Below, piece by piece: positions 7,842 through 17,170 of a stretch of DNA of 64,000 nucleotides. Position 1 is the first letter of the stretch. Each line of letters opens with the position of its first letter. Position numbers and translations under genes: made by a program. The stretch covers positions 6,138,001-6,202,000 of the forward strand of contig NZ_CP030048.1 of NCBI RefSeq assembly GCF_015291665.1. Reading direction: 5' to 3'. Under the pieces are notes generated by a model. That model saw only the letters and a list, made by a program, of their open reading frames with translations. It searched no databases and was not told the origin of the DNA. The DNA is from Bradyrhizobium sp. CCBAU 53338. Its GTDB lineage: Bacteria; Pseudomonadota; Alphaproteobacteria; Rhizobiales; Xanthobacteraceae.

Positions 7842-8537
7842 CTAGCTCAACACGAGGTCGAGCACCGCGGTATAATGGCATGCCGCGCCGGCCAAGACAA
7901 AGCCGTGCCAGATCGCGTTCTGGAAGCGCAGCCGCCGCCAGGCGTGGAAGATCACGCCAAAGCTGTAAAGCAGGCCTCCCGCCAGGATGAAAGCCAGCAC
8001 CAGCGCGGGCAACGCCCTGACCACCGGCCCATAGAGCATCACGCCGCTCCAGCCCATCGCGAGATAGATGCCGACAGCGACGCGATCGAACCTTCCGGGG
8101 CAGAGAAGCTTCAGCACGATGCCGAGAACCGCGACACACCAGACACCGGCGAGCAGCACCAGCGCGAACAAGCTGTCCTTCACCTCCAGGATGAACGGCG
8201 TGTAGGTCGCGGCGATCAGCAGATAAATCGCGGAATGATCGAAGCGGCGCAGCAGCCATTTGGCGGGCGATACCGGCCACAGATTATAGGTCGCGGACAG
8301 CACCAGCATCGACATCAGCCCGGCGACATAGATCGAGACGCCGACGATGTTGGTCGCATCGGCATAGACCGCCGTCAGCACCACCAGCACGGTCGCGGCG
8401 ATGATGCCGGCGAGCACGCCGATGCCATGGATGATGCCGTCGGCGATCAGCTCGGCGCGATCGTAATTCCAGCCGATCACGTCGGCTGCGGCGTGGACGG
8501 AGGTGGATGCAAGTCGTTTCAATTGGAAGACGGTCAT
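7842..8537 (-). CDS. Hemolysin III / TrhA family membrane protein
   Basis: A PAQR/HlyIII-type membrane protein of 231 residues with seven hydrophobic segments. The family features are seen: a His-containing first segment (ELIADGIIHGIGVLAG), an RFDHSAIYLLIAATYTPF segment and a terminal IWHGFVLAGAACHYTAVL with the conserved histidines proposed to bind a metal. The frame is open back to a TTG at 8603, but the ATG at 8537 (MTVFQLKRL) gives the expected length. Family members affect membrane-lipid homeostasis; the hemolysin name is historical. It is divergent from the YcjX gene, 180 nt away. Confidence 0.88.
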   Translation of the reverse strand: MTVFQLKRLASTSVHAAADVIGWNYDRAELIADGIIHGIGVLAGIIAATVLVVLTAVYADATNIVGVSIYVAGLMSMLVLSATYNLWPVSPAKWLLRRFDHSAIYLLIAATYTPFILEVKDSLFALVLLAGVWCVAVLGIVLKLLCPGRFDRVAVGIYLAMGWSGVMLYGPVVRALPALVLAFILAGGLLYSFGVIFHAWRRLRFQNAIWHGFVLAGAACHYTAVLDLVLS

Positions 8538-8717
8538 GGCAATCCGCAAAGCAAAGACAAGGCCACTCTTCAAGAAGTCTTTCGGGACCGGAGCGTCGTT
8601 CAACCGGCTGATCGCCGATAAAGGCGGTGGAAGTATGAAGCTTGATTTTCCTCACGCAATTGCCACTTTTGTGAACGGCTTCACTGTTCCGCCCGCCCGG
8701 GATTAAATCACGTTCAT

Positions 8718-10187
8718 ATGGCATTCAGCTTCCAGGATATGGTCGAAGAGGCGCGCCTGTCCGCCCGGGCGCTGATCTACTATGGCGAGCACTTCTTCAA
8801 CCCGACAGTACGGCTTGGTGTCACCGGCCTGTCGCGGGCCGGTAAGACGGTATTCATAACCGCGCTGATCCACGGTTTGACACGCGGCGGCCGGTTTCCG
8901 GTGTTCGAGGCCTATGCTTCGGGGCGGATCGCGCGAGCGCATCTGGCGCCCCAGCCTGACGATGCCGTGCCGCGTTTTTCCTACGAGAACCATCTGCGCG
9001 CGCTGATCGAGGAACGGCGCTGGCCGAATTCGACCGTCGACATCAGCGAACTGCGTCTCGTCATCGACTATCAGCGACAGAACGGCGCCGACCGCACGCT
9101 GACGCTCGACATCGTCGACTATCCCGGTGAATGGCTGCTCGACCTGCCCCTGCTGCAGAAGAGCTACGAGCAATGGTCCGCCGAAAGCCTGGCGCTCTCG
9201 CGCGAGACGCCGCGCGCGCATCTGGCCAAGGACTGGCACGCGCATCTTGCGACGCTCAAGCCCGAGGCACGCGAGGACGAGCAGGCAACGCTCACGGCCG
9301 CAAGGCTCTTCACCCAATATCTGCGCGCCTGCCGCGACGAGCGCTTTGCGATGAGCCTGCTGCCGCCCGGCCGCTTCCTGATGCCCGGCAGTCTCGCCGA
9401 TACGCCGGCGCTGACCTTCGCGCCGCTCGACGTCCCCGTCGGCGGACAGGCTCCGGAGGGATCGCTGTGGGCGATGATGGTGCGCCGCTATGAGGCCTAC
9501 AAGGACGTCGTGGTGCGGCCGTTCTTCAGGGACCACTTCGCCCGGCTCGATCGCCAGATCGTGCTCGCCGACGCGCTTGCCGCATTCAATTCCGGACCCG
9601 AAGCGCTACACGATCTCGAAGCCGCGCTATCAGGCATTCTCGACTGCTTCCACATCGGCCGCAGCACGTTTCTCTCCAGCCTGTTCAGGCCGCGCATCGA
9701 CCGCATCCTGTTCGCGGCGACAAAGGCGGATCATCTGCATCAGTCCAGCCACGACCGGTTGGAGGCGGTGCTGCGCCGCGCCGTCACCCGCGCGGTCGCG
9801 CGTGCGGAAGATACCGGCGCGCAGATCGACGTCGTCGCGCTCGCCGCCGTCCGCGCCACCCGCGAGGCGCAGGTCGCGAATGGCCGCGACAAATTGCCCT
9901 CGATCCTTGGCACACCTGCCGCCGGCGAGAGTGCCAACGGCGAGTTCTTCGACGGCAGCACGGAGGTCGCGACCTTTCCGGGCGATCTGCCAGATGATCC
10001 CGAGCCGCTGTTCAACGGCACCGAAGCGTTCCGAGGCCTCGCGACGGAGGTCGCCGAAAGAAGCGATTTTCGGTTCCTGCGCTTCCGCCCGCCCAGGCTC
10101 GAACGCGACGGGACGAATGAGCCCGCGCTGCCTCACATCCGCCTCGACCGTGCCCTGCAGTTCCTGATCGGAGACAAGCTCGCATGA
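8718..10187 (+). CDS. YcjX-family P-loop ATPase/GTPase (DUF463)
   Basis: A 489-residue protein matching the YcjX family. It has a Walker A GLSRAGKT at about residue 37 and a DIVDYPGEWLLDLPLL segment corresponding to the Walker B/G3 region. The family is a stress-associated P-loop NTPase, in enterobacteria encoded next to ycjF in the phage-shock regulon. Here the stop overlaps the YcjF-like start by 4 nt (ATGA), so the two are translated together. No psp genes are visible nearby. Biochemical role is poorly defined. Confidence 0.9.
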   Translation: MAFSFQDMVEEARLSARALIYYGEHFFNPTVRLGVTGLSRAGKTVFITALIHGLTRGGRFPVFEAYASGRIARAHLAPQPDDAVPRFSYENHLRALIEERRWPNSTVDISELRLVIDYQRQNGADRTLTLDIVDYPGEWLLDLPLLQKSYEQWSAESLALSRETPRAHLAKDWHAHLATLKPEAREDEQATLTAARLFTQYLRACRDERFAMSLLPPGRFLMPGSLADTPALTFAPLDVPVGGQAPEGSLWAMMVRRYEAYKDVVVRPFFRDHFARLDRQIVLADALAAFNSGPEALHDLEAALSGILDCFHIGRSTFLSSLFRPRIDRILFAATKADHLHQSSHDRLEAVLRRAVTRAVARAEDTGAQIDVVALAAVRATREAQVANGRDKLPSILGTPAAGESANGEFFDGSTEVATFPGDLPDDPEPLFNGTEAFRGLATEVAERSDFRFLRFRPPRLERDGTNEPALPHIRLDRALQFLIGDKLA

Positions 10188-11209
10188 ACGACCGATCGAA
10201 GCCACGGCGGCCGGCGACGTTCCGGCTGGACAATCCCGATGTCGTCGTGACCGAGGCCGACGAGACCAACCGCCTCAGCCGCGCCACCATCCAGATCACG
10301 CCGGAGCCAGATCCATCGACCTTGCCGGTGCCGATTGAAACGGCGCTTCCGGCGCGGCGCCGCTTTCCCTGGGGCACGCTGTTCTGGTCCGGCCTCGCCG
10401 GCCTGACGCTGCTCGGCACCGGGCTCGGCGTTGTCAATCTGATCGAAGATCTGTTTGCGCGCAGCGAAACGCTCGGCTTCGTCGGCATTGCCTTCGCCTT
10501 CGTCACCGCGCTTGCGCTTGCGGTGGTGATCGGGCGCGAGGCGCTTGGGCTCGCGCGTCTCGCGACGATCGAGAGGCTGCATCAGCGTGCAGCCGCCGTT
10601 CTTGCCAGCGACGACCGCAAGGAGAGCCGCGCCATCGTGCAGGATCTCCTGAAGATCGCGCACCAGAACCCGCAGCTCGCACGCGCCCGCGCGGCGCTGG
10701 AGAGCCACACCGGCGAGATCATCGACGGCGCCGACATGATCCGGCTCGCCGAGCGCGAGTTGATGTCGCCGCTGGATGCGGAGGCGCGACGGCTGGTGTC
10801 GTCGGCTGCGCAAAAGGTCTCGATCGTCACGGCGGTGAGCCCGCGCGCCGCGATCGACGTGATCTTCGTGTTCGTCGCCGCGTTGCGCCTGATCCGTCGG
10901 CTCGCTTTTCTCTATGGCGGCCGTCCCGGCGCGCTCGGCATGATCCGCCTGCTTCGCCACGTCATCGCCCATCTCGCCATCACCGGCGGCATGGCCGCCA
11001 GCGACAGCCTGGTGCAGCAGATGCTCGGGCACGGGATCGCAGCAAAGCTGTCGCAGCGACTGGGTGAAGGCATGCTCAACGGGTTGCTGACGGCGCGGCT
11101 GGGCCTCGCCGCAATCGACGTCACGAGGCCACTGCCCTTCGCGGCTCTCCCGCCGCCAAAGCTGTCGGATCTCGCGACGGATCTGCTGCGGAGGAAGGAA
11201 GAGGAGTAG
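10184..11209 (+). CDS. YcjF-family inner-membrane protein (DUF697)
   Basis: A 341-residue protein with a charged, disordered N-terminus (about 70 residues), then two transmembrane helices (LFWSGLAGLTLLGTG and GFVGIAFAFVTALALAVVIG) and a C-terminal DUF697-like domain including FAFVAALRLIRRLAFLYGGRP-type sequence and GHGIAAKLSQRLGEGMLNGL. This is the usual partner of YcjX; the 4-nt overlap with that gene supports a membrane-anchored complex. Function is not established. It converges with the glycosyltransferase gene, 5 nt apart. Confidence 0.88.
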   Translation: MNDRSKPRRPATFRLDNPDVVVTEADETNRLSRATIQITPEPDPSTLPVPIETALPARRRFPWGTLFWSGLAGLTLLGTGLGVVNLIEDLFARSETLGFVGIAFAFVTALALAVVIGREALGLARLATIERLHQRAAAVLASDDRKESRAIVQDLLKIAHQNPQLARARAALESHTGEIIDGADMIRLAERELMSPLDAEARRLVSSAAQKVSIVTAVSPRAAIDVIFVFVAALRLIRRLAFLYGGRPGALGMIRLLRHVIAHLAITGGMAASDSLVQQMLGHGIAAKLSQRLGEGMLNGLLTARLGLAAIDVTRPLPFAALPPPKLSDLATDLLRRKEEE

Positions 11210-11214
11210 GGGCG

Positions 11215-12840
11215 TCAGGCGAGCGGACGCGCTTCAAGTTCCCCCGCCAGCACGCGCCACTGGAACAACGGCGAGTCCTTCGGCGGCGAAAGCTCCGGGG
11301 TCCATCCGGTGAGCTTGTCGAGCGTGTACGTATCGATCAGGACGCCGCGCCAGCGGCGCTCGACTTGCGCCAGTGGCGCGCGCGTCGCGGGGATCTGCGC
11401 CCACAGCGACGAGTGATCGTCGGGCTGGCGACCGATATAGAGACCGGCGTGTCCGCTGATCCTGTCCATGCCGGGATCGCGGAAATCCTGGAAACGGCCG
11501 CGTTCGTTGATTTCGACCACGGGCACACGGCCCCTGAACAGCCAGCGCATCATGGCATAGGTGCGGTAATCCGTGGTCGCAATCCAGGTCGCACCGGTCT
11601 CGTCCAGCGCGACCTGCGCGCGCGCGGCGACCTGGTCGTAGCCGGCCTCGGCGCCGATCGGATCCATCTTGCCGAGCAAATTCCAGGGCGCGGCGACATA
11701 ATAGAGGAACACGATCAAGACGAAGGCGATGCCCGACACCAGTGCCGTGTTCACCCAGAAGATGCTCGAGCGGATCGTCCGCGACGACCAGCCTTCCTTC
11801 GGCAGTGCCGTCAGGTTCGTCGCAGCAGCAGCGAAGCCGACCGGCCACATGAACATCGGCCAGGTGTCGCCGACCCTGAGCGTCAGCGACTTGAAGAAGA
11901 AGTAGAGGAACGGCACCAGCACGGCCGTCGACAGCAGGATCGCTACCGGCTCGCGGCAGCGATAGCCGCGCCAGGCCGTCATGACGAGCCCCGACAGCAC
12001 CACCGGCAGCAAGACGAAACCGACGAGGCCGAACTGCAGGCCGATGTAATCGCCGATGGTGCGCAGCGAGATGCCGTAATTGGCGGTCGCGCGCACACCC
12101 TGAAAACGGAACGAGGCCCAATCATGCTGCGCGTTCCAGATCAGCACCGGCGAGAAGACGGCGATCGCGACCAGCACCGCCAGATACGGATAGGGGCTGC
12201 GCAGCCAGCGCCAGCGCCAATTCGGTACCAGCAGGAACGCGGCGACCGCCGGTGCGAACATGATCGCGGTGAATTTCGACAGCAGTGACAGGCCGCCGAA
12301 CAGTCCGGCCGCGAGCCACCAGCGGCCATCGCCGCTTTGCGCCAGCCGCACCAGCGTCCACATCATCGCCACCGCAAACGGGATCATAGCGACATCGGGC
12401 GCCACCTTGGCCATCAGCAGACCGTAGTAGAGCGCGGCCTCCGGCATCAGCACCGCAACCACGATCGCGCGCACATCATGGGTGAGGCGGCGAACGATGT
12501 CGGCGAGCAATAGCTGCGTCACCAGCATCGCCACGATGCCGCCGAAGCGGACACCGAGCACGGTGTCGCCGAAGATCGCCGTGCCGAAACGGATCAGCCA
12601 GGCGATGCCCGGCGGATGATCGAGGAAACTCAGCGCGCCCTCCTTCGACCAGGTCCAGTAGTAGGCCTCGTCGGTGCGAAGCTCGATCGCGGAGGCATAG
12701 ACGATGCGCAGAACCGTCATCGCGGCGATCACCAGCACGGCCACGACGAGCAGCCGGCGCGATGCGCGGTCGGGTTTCACGGTGATGTCGGGAGCGATCG
12801 TCACGGCCGCGCTTTTCCCCGACTTGGGAGGGCGAGTCAA
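11215..12840 (-). CDS. ArnT/PMT-like integral membrane glycosyltransferase (GT39/83 clan)
   Basis: A 541-residue multispanning membrane protein. The first periplasmic loop has LRTDEAYYWTWSKEGALS then LDHPPGIAWLI, the acidic motif shared by ArnT and protein O-mannosyltransferase-like GT-C enzymes that use polyprenyl-phosphate sugar donors. At least ten further hydrophobic segments follow, with a soluble C-terminal domain of about 130 residues (WIATTDYRTYAMMRW onward). It likely transfers a sugar to lipid A, another lipid or a protein at the periplasmic face; donor and acceptor are unknown. No neighbouring polysaccharide genes help. Confidence 0.88.
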   Translation of the reverse strand: MTRPPKSGKSAAVTIAPDITVKPDRASRRLLVVAVLVIAAMTVLRIVYASAIELRTDEAYYWTWSKEGALSFLDHPPGIAWLIRFGTAIFGDTVLGVRFGGIVAMLVTQLLLADIVRRLTHDVRAIVVAVLMPEAALYYGLLMAKVAPDVAMIPFAVAMMWTLVRLAQSGDGRWWLAAGLFGGLSLLSKFTAIMFAPAVAAFLLVPNWRWRWLRSPYPYLAVLVAIAVFSPVLIWNAQHDWASFRFQGVRATANYGISLRTIGDYIGLQFGLVGFVLLPVVLSGLVMTAWRGYRCREPVAILLSTAVLVPFLYFFFKSLTLRVGDTWPMFMWPVGFAAAATNLTALPKEGWSSRTIRSSIFWVNTALVSGIAFVLIVFLYYVAAPWNLLGKMDPIGAEAGYDQVAARAQVALDETGATWIATTDYRTYAMMRWLFRGRVPVVEINERGRFQDFRDPGMDRISGHAGLYIGRQPDDHSSLWAQIPATRAPLAQVERRWRGVLIDTYTLDKLTGWTPELSPPKDSPLFQWRVLAGELEARPLA

Positions 12841-13138
12841 TGTGGCGGGTGATGCGTCATATTTCAGTGTCGTTCAGGGGCGCGACGTAGTCGCGAGCCC
12901 GGGGTCCATACCCCCAGGGAGCGGTTGTGGCACGAGATTGTAGCCATGCGCGTCTTCGTCAAACTACTCCCTCCGGCTAAAGGTCCTGGATCTGCGCGCG
13001 CCTGAGGGCGCGCTTGTCCGGCACGACAGGAGAGTGTGTGGCGGCGGGTGTCCCGCGCATGTGATCGGAGGGGGCGTCTATCCGCGGAATTTAACTCTCC
13101 GCTGGCTGTTCTCCTCAGTGAACTGGTACAAGCGAATC
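12841..13138. other. Noncoding interval with GC-rich hairpin, between divergent genes
   Basis: No gene is supported here. A hairpin GCGCGCC (12996-13002), loop TGAG, GGCGCGC (13007-13013) is followed by CTTGTCCGG. The stretch resembles short intergenic elements seen in Bradyrhizobium (from recollection of the genus, not a search). Promoters for both the glycosyltransferase (leftward) and the cyclase (rightward) must lie within it. Confidence 0.45.
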
Positions 13139-14875
13139 ATGGCCACGACCGCCCTTTCACGATTGCCCGAACTCGTGCGCTCGACCAGCGCGCGGCAGGT
13201 GAGGCTGGTCTGCGGCGTCATCCTGTTCTCTTACGTGATCAGCCATTTCCTCAACCATGCGCTCGGCAACATCTCGGTCGATGCCATGCAGATCGGGGTC
13301 TATTACCACACGACGTTCTGGCAGTTTCTCCCTGTCGCGATCGTGTTCTACACCGCCGCCCTCACCCATATGGGGCTCGGCGTCTATGCGCTCTACCAGC
13401 GCCGCCAGTTCCGCTGGCGGACGATCGAGCCGATGCAGCTCGTACTGGGACTGAGCATCCCCGCGCTGGTGATGGCGCATGTGATCGGCGTCCGGCTGGG
13501 CCAGACCCTGTACGGGCACGAGAAGCTCTATCCGCAGGAGCTCTATCTGTTCTTCGTCGCAGCGCCAGGCCGGCTCTGGACGATGACGACCCTGCTCATC
13601 GTCGCCTGGGTGCACGGCTGCATCGGCATCTACTTCTGGCTCCGGCTGAAACCGTTCTTCACCCGAGCGGCACCGTATCTGCTGGCAGCCGCCGTGCTGA
13701 TCCCGACGCTGGCGCTGCTCGGCATCTACCAGGGCGGCCGCAGCACCGCCGCCGACAGCGACGACGGCGAATGGCGCACGCACAATCTCACCCAGCGCCA
13801 GGTCGGCTCGGTCGCAGAGGCCGACATGCTCGATCGCATCACCGGCGGGCTGACCATCGGCTATGTCGGCCTGCTCGGCCTGGTGCTGCTCGGGCGCGGC
13901 GTGCGCGGCTGGCGGGAACGGCGCGGCGGCATGATCGCGCTGTCCTACGGCAACGGCAAGACCGTGCGCGTGCCCAAGGGGCTCTCCGTGCTGGAAGCGA
14001 GCCTGCGCCACAACGTGCCGCATGCCAGCGTCTGCGGCGGCCGCGCCCGCTGCTCGACCTGCCGCATCCGCATCATCGGCGACCACGGCATGCTGCCCGA
14101 ACCATCGCAGCGCGAGGCCTTCGTGCTCGCTCGCGTCGGCACCGCCGATCCCTCGATCCGCCTCGCCTGCCAGCTGCGGCCGAACGCCGATCTCTCCTTC
14201 TTCCAGCTGTTCATGCCGCACATGCTGTCGGCGAACGCGCACGCGTCCTCGCCCGCAAGGATCGGCCAGGAGCGCTACCTCGTCAGCCTGTTCGTCGACA
14301 TGCGCGGTTCGACGCAGCTCGCCGAGAAGCGGCTGCCGTTCGACACCGTCTTCATCGTCAACCGCTTCCTCGGCGCGGTGTCGCAGGCCGTGATCGAGAA
14401 TGGCGGCCAGCCGAACCAGTTCGTCGGCGACGGCATGCTGGCGCTGTTCGGCCTCTCCAGCGATCCGCAAGAAGCCTGCCGGCAGGCGCTCAAGGCGGTC
14501 GCCGGCATCGCGACCCATGTCGACGAACTCAACGAACTCCTCAGCCACGATCTGCGCCAGCCGATCCGCTTCGGCATCGGCGTCCATGGCGGAGAGGTCA
14601 TCATCGGCGACATCGGCTATCGCGACCACATCGTCTTCACCGCGCTCGGCGATGCAGTGAACGTCGCTGCGCGGCTCCAGGACATGACCAAGACGTTCGC
14701 CTGCGAGGCGATCGTCTCCGAAGAGGTCCGCCGCACCGCCGGCCTTGAGGAGGACGCGCTGCCGCAGCAGGAGGTCGCGATCCGCGGCCGCGACGAGCCG
14801 ATGGTGGTGCGCGTCATCACCGACACCAGGACATTGTCCGCCCTGATCGCCCGCGGCGAGCGCGTCGCAGCGTAA
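13139..14875 (+). CDS. cyaC: CyaC-like redox-responsive adenylate cyclase: 6TM heme anchor, 2Fe-2S ferredoxin domain, class III cyclase
   Basis: A 578-residue three-part protein. Residues 21-255 hold about six transmembrane helices with histidines at 36, 40, 77, 114 and 159, like the tetra-His signature of diheme succinate:quinone oxidoreductase anchors. Residues 264-350 form a plant-type ferredoxin domain with Cys299-x5-Cys305-x2-Cys308 and Cys344. Residues 375-560 are a class III cyclase domain with metal Asp387 and Asp431 and the transition-state pair Asn508/Arg512. This is the architecture of Sinorhizobium meliloti CyaC, reported to make cAMP in response to the quinone pool. The adenine-site Lys of canonical enzymes is Gln427 here, and Thr501 replaces the usual Asp as in class IIIb. 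ATG 13139 is chosen over the longer frame from 13034, which adds a non-hydrophobic leader. Confidence 0.88.
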   Translation: MATTALSRLPELVRSTSARQVRLVCGVILFSYVISHFLNHALGNISVDAMQIGVYYHTTFWQFLPVAIVFYTAALTHMGLGVYALYQRRQFRWRTIEPMQLVLGLSIPALVMAHVIGVRLGQTLYGHEKLYPQELYLFFVAAPGRLWTMTTLLIVAWVHGCIGIYFWLRLKPFFTRAAPYLLAAAVLIPTLALLGIYQGGRSTAADSDDGEWRTHNLTQRQVGSVAEADMLDRITGGLTIGYVGLLGLVLLGRGVRGWRERRGGMIALSYGNGKTVRVPKGLSVLEASLRHNVPHASVCGGRARCSTCRIRIIGDHGMLPEPSQREAFVLARVGTADPSIRLACQLRPNADLSFFQLFMPHMLSANAHASSPARIGQERYLVSLFVDMRGSTQLAEKRLPFDTVFIVNRFLGAVSQAVIENGGQPNQFVGDGMLALFGLSSDPQEACRQALKAVAGIATHVDELNELLSHDLRQPIRFGIGVHGGEVIIGDIGYRDHIVFTALGDAVNVAARLQDMTKTFACEAIVSEEVRRTAGLEEDALPQQEVAIRGRDEPMVVRVITDTRTLSALIARGERVAA

Positions 14876-14904
14876 CGCGAGCCACCCGCAAGGGGCGCTC
14901 CCTT

Positions 14905-14918
14905 TCCCGCGAACGGGA
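14905..14918. repeat. Short hairpin after the cyclase gene
   Basis: TCCCG (14905-14909), loop CGAA, CGGGA (14914-14918), inside CTCCCTTTCCCGCGAACGGG, a motif common in alphaproteobacterial intergenic DNA. It follows the cyclase stop codon by about 30 nt and may act as a terminator, though there is no T-run. Confidence 0.35.
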
Positions 14919-15083
14919 GAGGTGAAGAGAGAAACAACTCGCGTAACACCGGCCTGTTGCAGCGCAGCGGCATGGGCTTGCTGCGAAAGCACGAATTGAC
15001 TTCAACCAAATGGTCGAGACAGATGAGCGCAGGTCTTGCGGTGATGACCGCGAGCCAACGAAAAGCTCCGGGAGGAGACCAAG

Positions 15084-16283
15084 ATGTTCGACCGACGCGA
15101 CCTGCTCAAAGGAGCCGGCCTTGCCGCCATGGCGGCCACACTGAATTCCACCAAGGCACTGGCACTCGACACCGTCACCCTGCCGATCGGCAATGGCGAG
15201 CGACCGCTGGTGAAGTACCCGCAGAAGCGGCCGATGATCGGCCTGACCAGCCGGCCGCCGCAGCTCGAGACGCCATTCGCGGTGTTCAACGACGGCCCGA
15301 TTACGCCGAACAATGCGTTCTTCGTGCGCTATCACCTCGCCGGCCTCCCTTACGATCTCGACCCCGACAAGTTCACGCTCGACATCAAGGGCAAGGTCGA
15401 CAAGCCGCTGAAACTGTCGCTGAAGGATATCCGCAAGATGAAGGCGACCGAGATCGTCGCCGTCAACCAGTGCTCCGGCAACAGCCGCGGCTTCTTCGAG
15501 CCGCGCGTTGCCGGCGGCCAGCTCGCCAATGGCGCGATGGGGAATGCACGCTGGCGCGGCGTGCCGCTGAAGACCGTGCTCGACATGGCCGGCGTTCAGG
15601 CCGGAGCGAAGCAAGTGGTATTCGGCGGTATGGACGGACCGGTCAGCGACAAGACGCCGGACTTCGCCAAGGCGCTGGATCTCGCGCACGCCACCGATGG
15701 CGAGGTGATGCTGGCCTATGGCATGAACGGCGACGATCTGCCGTTCCTCAACGGCTTCCCGCTCCGCCTGATCGTTCCAGGCTATTACGGCACCTACTGG
15801 GTCAAGCACCTCAACGAGATCACCGTCATCGACAGCGTCTATGACGGCTTCTGGATGAAGGGCGCCTATCGGATTCCGGACACGCCCGACAATTCGATCG
15901 AACCCGGCACGACGCCGAAGGCGACGATCCCGATCAACCGCTTCACCATCCGCTCCTTCATCACCAGCGTGACCGATGGCGCCAAGCTGAAGGCTGGACG
16001 CACGATGCTGCGCGGCATCGCCTTCGACAGTGGCAAGGGGATCAAGGACGTGTCGGTCTCCACCGATGGCGGCAAGAGCTGGGTTCCGGCCAAGCTCGGC
16101 AAGGATCTCGGCAAGTACTCGTTCCGCGAATGGAAGCTGCCGGTGAAGCTTGCGGCCGGTCAGGTCGAGCTCAAGGTGCGCGCCACCAGCAATTCCGGCG
16201 AGACGCAGCCGGAGACGCCGCGCTGGAACCCGGCGGGTTATTTGCGCAACGTCGTCGAAACCGTCCGCGTCAGCGTGGCCTGA
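15084..16283 (+). CDS. sorA: Sulfite dehydrogenase molybdopterin subunit (SorA-like)
   Basis: A 399-residue Tat substrate: MFDRRDLLKGAG is a twin-arginine leader. The mature part is of the sulfite oxidase fold: a molybdopterin domain with the Mo-ligating Cys130 in VNQCSGNSRGFF, conserved YGMNGDDLPFLNGFPLR, then a C-terminal dimerisation domain (KDVSVSTDGGKSW, SFREWKLP). It would oxidise sulfite to sulfate in the periplasm and pass electrons to the cytochrome c encoded 12 nt downstream. A strong GGAGGAG lies before the ATG. Other members of the family handle different substrates, but the paired small cytochrome is typical of SorAB. Confidence 0.9.
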   Translation: MFDRRDLLKGAGLAAMAATLNSTKALALDTVTLPIGNGERPLVKYPQKRPMIGLTSRPPQLETPFAVFNDGPITPNNAFFVRYHLAGLPYDLDPDKFTLDIKGKVDKPLKLSLKDIRKMKATEIVAVNQCSGNSRGFFEPRVAGGQLANGAMGNARWRGVPLKTVLDMAGVQAGAKQVVFGGMDGPVSDKTPDFAKALDLAHATDGEVMLAYGMNGDDLPFLNGFPLRLIVPGYYGTYWVKHLNEITVIDSVYDGFWMKGAYRIPDTPDNSIEPGTTPKATIPINRFTIRSFITSVTDGAKLKAGRTMLRGIAFDSGKGIKDVSVSTDGGKSWVPAKLGKDLGKYSFREWKLPVKLAAGQVELKVRATSNSGETQPETPRWNPAGYLRNVVETVRVSVA

Positions 16284-16295
16284 GGGAGAATGATC

Positions 16296-16604
16296 ATGCA
16301 GCGCACCGTTCTCCTCGCCATCGCATTGGCCGCCGCAGCAGCAAATGGTCCCGTCCTTGCCGCACCGGTCAACTACAAGACGCCCGATGAGGTCGCAGCC
16401 TTCAAGCCCGGCCCCAATCTCGAAGTCGTGCAGGGCAATTGCGCCGCCTGCCACTCGTCCGACTACATCGCGACGCAGCCGCAGATGAAGGACAAGAAAG
16501 CATTTTGGCAGGCGGAGGTGACCAAGATGATCAAGGTCTATGGCGCACCGATCGACGATGCCGACGTCGGCAAGATCGTGGACTATCTGGCCGCGACTTA
16601 TTGA
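16296..16604 (+). CDS. sorB: Cytochrome c subunit of sulfite dehydrogenase (SorB-like)
   Basis: A 102-residue exported monoheme cytochrome c. It has a signal peptide ending near AANGPVLAAP, one heme-attachment motif CAACH, and a short downstream domain with KMIKVYGAPIDDADVGKIVDYLA supplying the probable distal Met ligand. I prefer ATG 16296 because GGGAG ends 7 nt before it; the ATG at 16290 is too close to the ribosome site. It directly follows the SorA-like gene and should accept its electrons in the periplasm. Confidence 0.88.
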   Translation: MQRTVLLAIALAAAAANGPVLAAPVNYKTPDEVAAFKPGPNLEVVQGNCAACHSSDYIATQPQMKDKKAFWQAEVTKMIKVYGAPIDDADVGKIVDYLAATY

Positions 16605-16800
16605 CGGTGTACAGGCCAATTGACCGCGAAACGGGCAAAACCGGCAAAAACGCCGCGAAGTTGAGCGAATTTCAGGGAAATGCGGATGTGGTTTGATCTA
16701 CCAAGCCCGCCACATTCCGCGTATCCTATAGGACCGAACCGGCCGGTTGGCGGGGACTGGCGGTTCGTGATCTCGGAGGAAGACCCGCGGAGAAGTCGTG

Positions 16801-17001
16801 ATGGCTAAAGGTACGGTCAAGTGGTTCAACCCGACCAAGGGTTATGGATTTATCCAGCCTGCGTCGGGCGGCAAGGATGTGTTCGTGCATATCTCGGCAG
16901 TGCAGAAAGCCGGCCTGTCCTCGCTCAACGAGGGACAGACGGTGGAATATGAAGAGATCGCAAACCGGGGCAAGACCTCCGCAGAGAACCTCAAAGTATA
17001 A
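16801..17001 (+). CDS. Cold-shock domain protein (CspA family)
   Basis: A 66-residue single cold-shock domain: [18 protein letters not shown] contains RNP1-like KGYGFI and DVFVHIS is RNP2. It binds single-stranded nucleic acid in the cytoplasm as an RNA chaperone. The ATG at 16801 is chosen over the adjacent GTG at 16798; GGAGGAAG is upstream. A 5' leader of up to about 190 nt precedes it, the usual arrangement for temperature-responsive csp mRNAs, and a strong hairpin follows. Confidence 0.95.
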   Translation: MAKGTVKWFNPTKGYGFIQPASGGKDVFVHISAVQKAGLSSLNEGQTVEYEEIANRGKTSAENLKV

Positions 17002-17020
17002 GCCCGTCAGCGTTTGCTGC

Positions 17021-17041
17021 CTCCCGGATCTGCTCCGGGAG
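17021..17041 (+). terminator. Hairpin downstream of csp gene
   Basis: CTCCCGGA (17021-17028), loop TCTGC, TCCGGGAG (17034-17041), 20 nt after the csp stop codon. It is a perfect 8-bp stem but is followed by an A-run rather than T-run, so termination on the plus strand is probable, not certain. Confidence 0.6.
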
Positions 17042-17170
17042 TGAGGCCAAAAAAATTTAGAAGACGATCAGTGCATTCGACGACAGGCGTTGCGATTGCG
17101 CGAAGAGGGCTATTTGCCTAGAGAGATCGCCGATCAACGCCGCAGCAATGACAATCGCGACCGCATGTGG

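Noticed and set aside
12928..12944. TGGCACGAGATTGT as a second sigma-54 promoter
   Set aside because: The spacing between the -24 and -12 parts is one short and the -12 element reads TTGT; not convincing.
13157..14992. A 611-codon minus-strand frame
   Set aside because: Antisense shadow of the CyaC-like gene, whose product has clear domains.
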